Shown: positions 57,973 to 64,000 of the stretch, in pieces
Numbering within the stretch: the stretch's first letter is position 1
Layout of the letters: the number at the start of each line of letters is the position of its first letter
Assembly: GCA_017792425.1 (NCBI GenBank)
Contig: CP051233.1
Coordinates: 782,582-846,581, forward strand
Length of the DNA: 64,000 bases
Reading direction: 5' to 3'
Source: Thalassovita sp.
GTDB lineage: Bacteria; Pseudomonadota; Alphaproteobacteria; Rhodobacterales; Rhodobacteraceae
Notes under the pieces: model-generated
The model's input: only the letters and a program-made list of their open reading frames with translations
What the model was told of the DNA's origin: nothing
The model's database searches: none
Position numbers and translations under genes: made by a program

Positions 57973-58611
57973 ATGCCCAGAACCATCCTCTACGCCCGCG
58001 TCTCCACAACAGAACAGACCAGCGACCACCAGTTGGAACAGGCCCGACAGGCTGGCTTCAAGGTTGATGAAGTCGTCTCGGACAATGGTGTGTCGGGTGT
58101 GAATACGAAGCTGGCGGAGCGAGAGAACGGAAAGCGGCTCTTCGACATGCTACGCGAAGGGGACACTCTCGTGGTCCGCTGGGTGGACCGTCTGGGGCGC
58201 AACTATCAGGACGTCACCGATGTCATTCGGCATTTCATGCGGAAGGGCGTGACCATCAAGACCGTGATCAACCGAATGACCTTTGACGGCGCGACCACTG
58301 ACCCGACGCAGCAAGCCGTGAGAGACGCGCTGATAGGGTTCATGGCGGCGACGGCTCAGGCACAGGCCGAGGCCACCAAGGAAGCCCAGAAGGCGGGCAT
58401 CGCCTATCACAAGGCCAATACGCCAGAGAAGTTCAAGGGCCGCAAACCCAGCTTCAACCGCGACCAGTTCAACGAGGTCCAGACCATGCTTGATGGGGGT
58501 CGGGGCCACTCGGCAATCGCCAAGGCCGTTGGCGTCAACAGGAATACCGTCATTCGGATAGCCGAGAACCCGGCCAAGGCCGAGGCGACGCTGGCCCGCT
58601 GGGGGATGTAG
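57973..58611 (+). CDS. Serine recombinase (resolvase/invertase family)
   Basis: 212 residues. The N-terminal catalytic domain has YARVST with nucleophile Ser11 and Arg9, and VDRLGRN near 71-77. A ~40-residue helical region links it to a C-terminal HTH (HSAIAKAVGVNRNTVIRI). Size fits small resolvases or invertases and not large serine integrases. It could resolve co-integrates or invert a segment of the element. Confidence 0.9.
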   Translation: MPRTILYARVSTTEQTSDHQLEQARQAGFKVDEVVSDNGVSGVNTKLAERENGKRLFDMLREGDTLVVRWVDRLGRNYQDVTDVIRHFMRKGVTIKTVINRMTFDGATTDPTQQAVRDALIGFMAATAQAQAEATKEAQKAGIAYHKANTPEKFKGRKPSFNRDQFNEVQTMLDGGRGHSAIAKAVGVNRNTVIRIAENPAKAEATLARWGM

Positions 58612-58662
58612 GACCACCTCAGGCGATTAACCCGCACTCTAGCCCCAAACACCACCTCTAGT

Positions 58663-58699
58663 CCGCCCCGGTAGCCCAGAAGCCGCCGGGGTGGTTTCG
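58663..58699 (+). terminator. Intrinsic terminator of the serine recombinase gene
   Basis: Stem CCGCCCCGG / CCGGGGTGG (one G-U pair), loop ~12, tail TTTCGTTT, about 50 bases past the stop. Confidence 0.7.
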
Positions 58700-58710
58700 T
58701 TTCGGGACAC

Positions 58711-58818
58711 ATGTGCCGAGGGGTGATCTATTCCTATCAGCCCTCCCAACGCATCTACATCAACCCCGTGCTGGTCTGGCAGGAACCCGATGGCGACAGG
58801 AAGCCCTCGGGGCGCTAA
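58711..58818 (+). CDS. Possible 35-residue peptide
   Basis: ATG start, sequence MCRGVIYSYQPSQRIYINPV and 15 further residues ending KPSGR. Composition looks protein-like and could be the remnant of a larger gene. No ribosome-binding site is visible. Confidence 0.25.
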   Translation: MCRGVIYSYQPSQRIYINPVLVWQEPDGDRKPSGR

Positions 58819-59100
58819 TCCGCCCTCCGCACATGAAATGTACCCCCACAGGTGCTACGGCTTCGCCTTCGCGAACAAGAAGCCGAACCATAAGGGTGAC
58901 CATCAGTTAGCTCCAGCTACGCTGGCTGACCCTGAATTTGCCCGCTTAGAGGTGAAGACCTACTCCGATGGCTTCGCCACGGTCATATCGACGCCTCTAG
59001 CCATGCTAATACCTACTTTCAGTTCATCAACATCGCGGTAACAGCCGCATTGGGTCTTCAAGGGCGCAGCCCGTGCCTGAAAGCTCACCCTGATTGAGAC
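58790..59100 (+). pseudogene. Possible decayed reading frame
   Basis: A frame with protein-like sequence (YGFAFANKKPNHKGDHQL and LADPEFARLEVKTYSDGF) ends at 59041 after a poor-quality tail, while the next frame over the same stretch reads ANTYFQFINIAVTAALGLQG to a stop near 59099. The two look like halves of one gene split by a frameshift near 58980-59000. No family is recognised. Confidence 0.25.
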
Positions 59101-59221
59101 CCTGAGAATCTCAGGTGATCATCAGGTCGACACCACGCGCACCTAAAGCGAGGGGGTCCGTCTTCGGCGGTCACGACCTCCCACCTCCGCATCCTCTAAT
59201 CACCACCGAAAGGAACCCGTT

Positions 59222-59704
59222 ATGTTCGACACCGTCGACCCTATTGTCGTGCCCAACGATGGCACCATCCAGTGCCCCGGTTGCAATGTGGCCTTCAAGC
59301 CCAAGCGGACCAACCAGCGATTCTGTTCTCGCGAATGCCAGCGCCGCTCTTCAAGGAACTCCTCAAGAGGCAGCCGCAGCAATGAGAACAAGGAACGGTC
59401 TTGGCAGCACTACGAGCGGGCGCACCGGCTCACTGAAATGATCCACTCCGCGCGACCGCAAGATCGCCTCGGCACCATGAAACACATCTTGGAGTTCATT
59501 CCCCGCGATGCAGGCCTCAGGAACATCCTTTCAGACCCGAAACTCTACAAACAGCGGCCACGCGCTGACAACCGGTTGAACATCACAAGAGCAGCGAACG
59601 CCTACACCAAGAAGTTCTTTGGCCTCTCAATCAAGCGCTACATCAACGCGGTTTGCTCGGGGCAAGAACCAGAAGGCGTCTATCTGCAAGACACACTGCA
59701 ATAA
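59222..59704 (+). CDS. Zinc-finger protein of the island
   Basis: 160 residues. A zinc ribbon near residues 18-39 (CPGC...CSREC) is followed by an Arg/Ser-rich basic linker and a ~100-residue helical region. AAAGGAA precedes the ATG. Nucleic-acid binding is likely. It lies 28 bases before the RNase HI frame, so the two may be co-expressed. Confidence 0.65.
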   Translation: MFDTVDPIVVPNDGTIQCPGCNVAFKPKRTNQRFCSRECQRRSSRNSSRGSRSNENKERSWQHYERAHRLTEMIHSARPQDRLGTMKHILEFIPRDAGLRNILSDPKLYKQRPRADNRLNITRAANAYTKKFFGLSIKRYINAVCSGQEPEGVYLQDTLQ

Positions 59705-59732
59705 CCTTAGAAAACCGCAAGGAAACGCAACA

Positions 59733-60198
59733 ATGACGAATACAGAGATCACCATTCACACTGATGGCTGCTGCCTTGGAAACCCCGGAATAGGGGGGGG
59801 GCGCCGCAGTTGTCCGCCGCTATGAAAATGACATCGAGATTGAAAAGCAGGCCGTCAGCAACAGCGCCCCAGATACCACAAACAACCAGATGGAGTTGAG
59901 GGCGGCCATTACAGGCCTGCGCCAAATTAAGCGAAACGAACCCGCCAAAGTCACTGTCTATTCGGATAGCCAGTATGTCATCCTGGGGATGACCGAACGG
60001 CTGCATAAATGGCGGGCTAAAGGATGGCGCACCTCAAGCGGACAGCCCGTCAAGAACAAGGAGCTTTGGGAGGCTCTTGTGGCTGTCTCCGACGGCCTAG
60101 ACGTCGAGTGGCAATGGGTCCGTGGTCACAATGGTGACCCTCGTAACGAAGAAGCAGACGTCTTGGCCTATCAGGCGGCCTTAAAACAACCTCGGTAG
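59733..60198 (+). pseudogene. rnhA: Ribonuclease HI, frameshifted at a G9 run
   Basis: The N-terminal frame (ITIHTDGCCLGNPGIGG) breaks at nine G (59793-59801) and stops at 59825. The remaining frame carries the rest of the enzyme. All catalytic residues exist across the two frames: Asp in HTDG, Glu in NNQMELRA, Asp in YSDSQYV, His in RGHNG, Asp in NEEADVLA. Removing one G restores a full ~155-residue RNase HI. It could be a real pseudogene, a slippage/phase-variation site, or a sequencing error. Confidence 0.8.
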
Positions 60199-60463
60199 CT
60201 AGCGCCCCCCATAGATGGACAGAGAGACAGACTGAGCGGCCCAACCCATGACAGCATAGAGTGTGCCAAAGGCATACCCTTGGGTGACCTTTCTCGACTA
60301 AGGGAGGGGCCACCCAAGGCAACCTAAGCGAGGTGTGCGACCCAAGCTTGGAGTAAACCGAGCGATTACTTCCCAGACAACCGCATACCACCACCCACAC
60401 CGAACACTTAGGCGGCAATGAAGCAGACTAGATTGATTCACTTGGGCGAATACCGTTTTTTCG

Positions 60464-60498
60464 GTGGTGTACGGTACACCACAGGATGATGACACCAC
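60464..60498 (+). promoter_or_regulatory. Right GTGGTGT/ACACCAC triad
   Basis: GTGGTGT (60464-60470), N5, ACACCAC (60476-60482), N9, ACACCAC (60492-60498). Same order and orientation as the left triad, 65 bases inside attR. Likely integrase or excisionase binding sites. Confidence 0.65.
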
Positions 60499-60563
60499 CG
60501 CGTTCTAAAAATTTTGATTTAATATCAATGGTTTGTCTGCGTATTTTGGATGAGTGCTTCCCC

Positions 60564-60581
60564 TCCTTCCGGGGTCGCCAC
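60564..60581 (+). repeat. attR, direct repeat
   Basis: TCCTTCCGGGGTCGCCAC, identical to the tRNA-Arg 3' end at 54730-54747. Only this fragment is present; there is no second tRNA. Confidence 0.9.
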
Positions 60582-60620
60582 CGATTTGCCTGATCTGTCT
60601 TTCGGCCAGAAGGACGGCCG

Positions 60621-61979
60621 CTAGGCTGGCTCGGCCTGTAGCCAGACTCCGCCTTCGGGACGCAAAGTCAGGATCATGACCGGTGCAGGTGTGCGGCCGG
60701 GCACCAGCGTAAAACGGTGGCGCGACAACAGCGTCGCAAGGATGATCACCGCTTCTTGCAGCGCGAAACTGGCCCCGATGCAAATGCGTGGCCCGTCCCC
60801 GAATGGCAGGTAGGCATAGCGCGGGATTGCCTTGCGGTCGGCAAAACGGTCTGGGTGAAACGCATCCGGGTCGTCCCACAGCAGACGATTTCGATGCAGC
60901 GCGTAGATGGGCAGGATCACCGTGTCACCCGGTCGAATCTCTCGTCCGCCCAGAGTGTCGGCGGCTTGGGCCGTGCGCGACAGCAAGGCCGCCGGGGGGT
61001 ACAGGCGCAGGGCCTCGTCCACAATCCGCCGGGTATAGGGCAGGTTCGCCACATCGGCAGCCGTGGCCGGATCGCCATCGCGCAGAACCGATTGCGCCTC
61101 GGCCCGGGCGCGGGTCTGAGCCACTGGATCGAATGCACACAGGTACAGCGCCCAGGAAAGCGTCAGCGCCGTCGTTTCATGGCCGGCAACGATGAAGGCT
61201 AGCAAGTTGTCCCGCAGTTCTGCCGTGGTCATCGTGCGGTGGGTTTCAGGGTCTTCGCCTGCCAGCAACAGGTCCAGCAGGTCGGGTATCCCGGTTTTCG
61301 GGCGGGACTTGCGGCTGGTGATGGCCTTGTCGGCCACGGATTTCATCTGTTTCACGGCGTGGCCGGCAAAGACACGGCTGGGCCTGGGCATCCAGTCCGG
61401 CGCGCCGATCATGTCCAGCAGGCTGACCCGTCCCGCCTCGGCTATATAGCTGTCGATAGCGCGGTGGGTTGCGTCCCGGTCAAACCCTTCGTCGCCGGAA
61501 AATGTCACATCACCGATTACCTCGAACGTGGCGCGCACCATTTCTGCGTACATGTTCATGGCGCGTTTGCCTGCCGCTGTAACGCGTGCGTCGGCCCTTT
61601 CGGCGGCGGCGGTCATGATCGGGGACAGGTTGGTGACGTTACGATGCGAAAAGGCTGGCGCGACGGCACGGCGCTGCCAGCGCCAATGCGCCCCTTCCGC
61701 CACGAACAGCGACTCTCCGATGGCGGGGCGCAGCAGGTTCTTGGTGACGTCGGACTTGGGGTAGTCGTCCAACCGCTCCAGCAGCACGCGTTTCAGCGCG
61801 TCAGGGTCCATCACCATGTGCCAGCGTTTTCCGGTCTTGCCGGATACCATCGGCTGGCGCGTCGCTATGTCCGGGATGATGCCAAGGATATTCCGGCGCG
61901 CGGCGGCAAGGCTGCCCCACAGCCCCAAAGGGCGGGTGACCAGCGGAACCCGAACGGGCAAGGCGGTGGTATCTGTCAT
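60621..61979 (-). CDS. Cytochrome P450
   Basis: 452 residues. The I-helix motif AGHETTAL, the K-helix ExxR in DEALRLYPP and the haem-Cys loop FGDGPRICIGASFALQE are intact. It is a soluble, bacterial type with no membrane anchor. Start at 61979 follows GGAG; an in-frame ATG at 62000 would add seven residues. No ferredoxin or reductase gene is adjacent; substrate unknown. It ends 40 bases from attR, outside the island. Confidence 0.92.
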   Translation of the reverse strand: MTDTTALPVRVPLVTRPLGLWGSLAAARRNILGIIPDIATRQPMVSGKTGKRWHMVMDPDALKRVLLERLDDYPKSDVTKNLLRPAIGESLFVAEGAHWRWQRRAVAPAFSHRNVTNLSPIMTAAAERADARVTAAGKRAMNMYAEMVRATFEVIGDVTFSGDEGFDRDATHRAIDSYIAEAGRVSLLDMIGAPDWMPRPSRVFAGHAVKQMKSVADKAITSRKSRPKTGIPDLLDLLLAGEDPETHRTMTTAELRDNLLAFIVAGHETTALTLSWALYLCAFDPVAQTRARAEAQSVLRDGDPATAADVANLPYTRRIVDEALRLYPPAALLSRTAQAADTLGGREIRPGDTVILPIYALHRNRLLWDDPDAFHPDRFADRKAIPRYAYLPFGDGPRICIGASFALQEAVIILATLLSRHRFTLVPGRTPAPVMILTLRPEGGVWLQAEPA

Positions 61980-62098
61980 GGCTGTCTCCGGTTCAGACAA
62001 CGATATATGGGGCAGAACGCCCCTGGCAAATCCCGTTGCGATTGCACGCCTTGCCAGAGTGCTTTATCCCGAAGAAAACGCCAAGCCGGAGACACCGT

Positions 62099-62683
62099 AT
62101 GCCTCGTATCCTTGTCCTGTTCGCCCTTCTGTTCGGGCTGGCCGCCTGCACCAATGCCAACGACCTGAACGAACCGCCTGTCGAACTGGGTGATTTCAAT
62201 CTTGGGCACAACATCGTGGTGGCGCCCAAGATGACGAAAGGGCCGGTTTCGCGCGACGCGACGCCAGAGGAATGGATCGCCTCTTTGACCGGGGCCATCG
62301 CGGAACGGTTCGACCGCTACGAGGGCGACAGGCTGTATCATTTCGGCGTCTCGGTCGAAGGCTATGTTCTGGCGCAACCGGGCATTCCGATCATCCTGTC
62401 GCCAAAATCCGTGCTGATCATCAATCTGACGGTCTGGGACGATGCAAAAGGTGCCAAGTTGAACGAAAAGCCGGAACAGATCACGGTGCTGGAATCGTTC
62501 TCTGGCGGGTCGATCATCGGGTCCGGCCTGACCCAAAGCAAGGAACAGCAGATGGAGAATCTTTCGCGCAACGCTGCCAAGCTGATCCAGGATGTGCTGG
62601 TGCGCAAACGCGCCGACGAGGGATGGTTCACCCCGCAGGAAAGCGATGAAAATCCCGTGACTTCGGCTGCTTCGGACAGTTGA
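62099..62683 (+). CDS. Putative lipoprotein
   Basis: 194 residues. Signal peptide LFALLFGLAAC with a lipobox Cys at residue 17, then a ~175-residue domain I do not recognise (EEWIASLTGAIAERFDRYEG, then a beta-rich segment). GGAG precedes the ATG at 62099. Divergent from the P450 gene. Confidence 0.65.
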   Translation: MPRILVLFALLFGLAACTNANDLNEPPVELGDFNLGHNIVVAPKMTKGPVSRDATPEEWIASLTGAIAERFDRYEGDRLYHFGVSVEGYVLAQPGIPIILSPKSVLIINLTVWDDAKGAKLNEKPEQITVLESFSGGSIIGSGLTQSKEQQMENLSRNAAKLIQDVLVRKRADEGWFTPQESDENPVTSAASDS

Positions 62684-62739
62684 GCGAGGCCCGGCGGGCA
62701 CCGTGCCCGCGCTGTCTGGCAACTGCCCGCAACCAAGGC

Positions 62740-62768
62740 TTGATTTCCGGTCGCCAAACCAATAAATC
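62740..62768 (+). promoter_or_regulatory. Possible tuf promoter
   Basis: TTGATT (62740-62745), 17-base spacer, TAAATC (62763-62768), 55 bases before the tuf start. It matches a sigma-70 layout only moderately. Confidence 0.35.
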
Positions 62769-62823
62769 GGCCCCCGATAGTAAACCCGGGCCGAATGGGC
62801 CCCCCAATGCGAGGCGCCTAAAT

Positions 62824-63999
<1,176 letters not shown>

Positions 64000-64000
64000 T

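Larger units (their letters stand above)
54730..60581. mobile_element. Integrative element in tRNA-Arg
   Basis: About 5.85 kb between two copies of TCCTTCCGGGGTCGCCAC. It encodes a tyrosine integrase next to the tRNA, a serine recombinase, and cargo. Both ends carry a GTGGTGT/ACACCAC triad. Base and codon use are less GC-rich than neighbours. No structural phage or conjugation genes are seen, so it is a small genomic island or satellite. Confidence 0.85.
60199..60620. other. 422-base gap with island right end
   Basis: It holds a nine-base stem CCTTGGGTG (60278-60286) / CACCCAAGG (60311-60319) that may end the RNase HI transcript, the right GTGGTGT triad, and attR. No gene is seen. Confidence 0.6.

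Noticed and set aside
60564..60581. Second tRNA-Arg at the island right end
   Set aside because: Only the 18-base 3' fragment is present; no D arm or anticodon arm lies upstream.

Overview
The window is chromosomal DNA from a high-G+C alphaproteobacterium of the Rhodobacteraceae (roseobacter group). The evidence is protein similarity throughout and gene order. The run odhA(sucA)-sucD-sucC-mdh-mcl2-mch-sdhCDAB, with ecm and ccr nearby, is the arrangement I know from Rhodobacter sphaeroides. The ethylmalonyl-CoA pathway enzymes show an organism that assimilates acetyl-CoA without relying on isocitrate lyase. The species cannot be named from this sequence.

Layout. 1-4.8 kb (minus): the cell-shape operon mreB-mreC-mreD-mrdA(PBP2)-rodA, with four-base stop/start overlaps. 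5-10.6 kb: rlmJ, a zinc-ribbon membrane protein, ftsE-ftsX-plsC-like acyltransferase-PPOX flavoprotein, and a nitroreductase; two copies of a REP-like hairpin element follow stop codons here. 10.7-21.2 kb (minus): TCA-cycle genes mdh, sucC, sucD, sucA, odhB and lpdA, with a glycosyltransferase gene between odhB and lpdA. 21.3-29.5 kb (plus): a TauE/SafE permease, mcl2, an NnrU-like protein, a DUF1737 protein, mch, then sdhC-sdhD-sdhA-(sulfotransferase)-sdhB. 29.6-33.8 kb: a 48-residue acidic protein, an FAD dehydrogenase, a small membrane protein, a DUF1989 protein, deoD and a GNAT. 33.9-38.8 kb: ecm (minus), a glycerolipid acyltransferase and ccr (plus). 38.9-42.9 kb: a RecD-like helicase, an SDR, and a TIGR02186/TauE pair. 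43.2-48.0 kb (minus): a four-gene BMP/Nup-type nucleoside ABC importer. 48.1-54.6 kb: rimI, tsaB, nfu, a secreted Gly/Pro-rich protein, a universal stress protein, a small secreted protein, uvrB, and an NDUFS4-like complex I subunit. A tRNA-Arg(TCT) gene follows.

54.73-60.58 kb is a small integrative element in the 3' end of tRNA-Arg. It has an 18-bp direct repeat at each end, a tyrosine integrase beside the tRNA, and a conserved GTGGTGT/ACACCAC triad just inside each end. Its cargo is a serine recombinase, a zinc-finger protein, an RNase HI gene frameshifted at a run of nine G, and a protein I read as a proteasome/HslV-fold Ntn-hydrolase with Thr1, Asp17, Lys33 and Gly47 in register. Beyond the element lie a cytochrome P450, a lipoprotein and tuf.

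Regulation. The sucC and sdhC promoter regions both carry two TGTGATCAC(A/G) palindromes exactly 21 bp apart, which suggests a shared TCA-cycle regulator. A second motif, TTCTGCATTGCGGC(A/G)A, precedes both ccr and mcl2, with partial versions near ecm and before the 48-residue protein; this suggests an ethylmalonyl-CoA pathway regulon.
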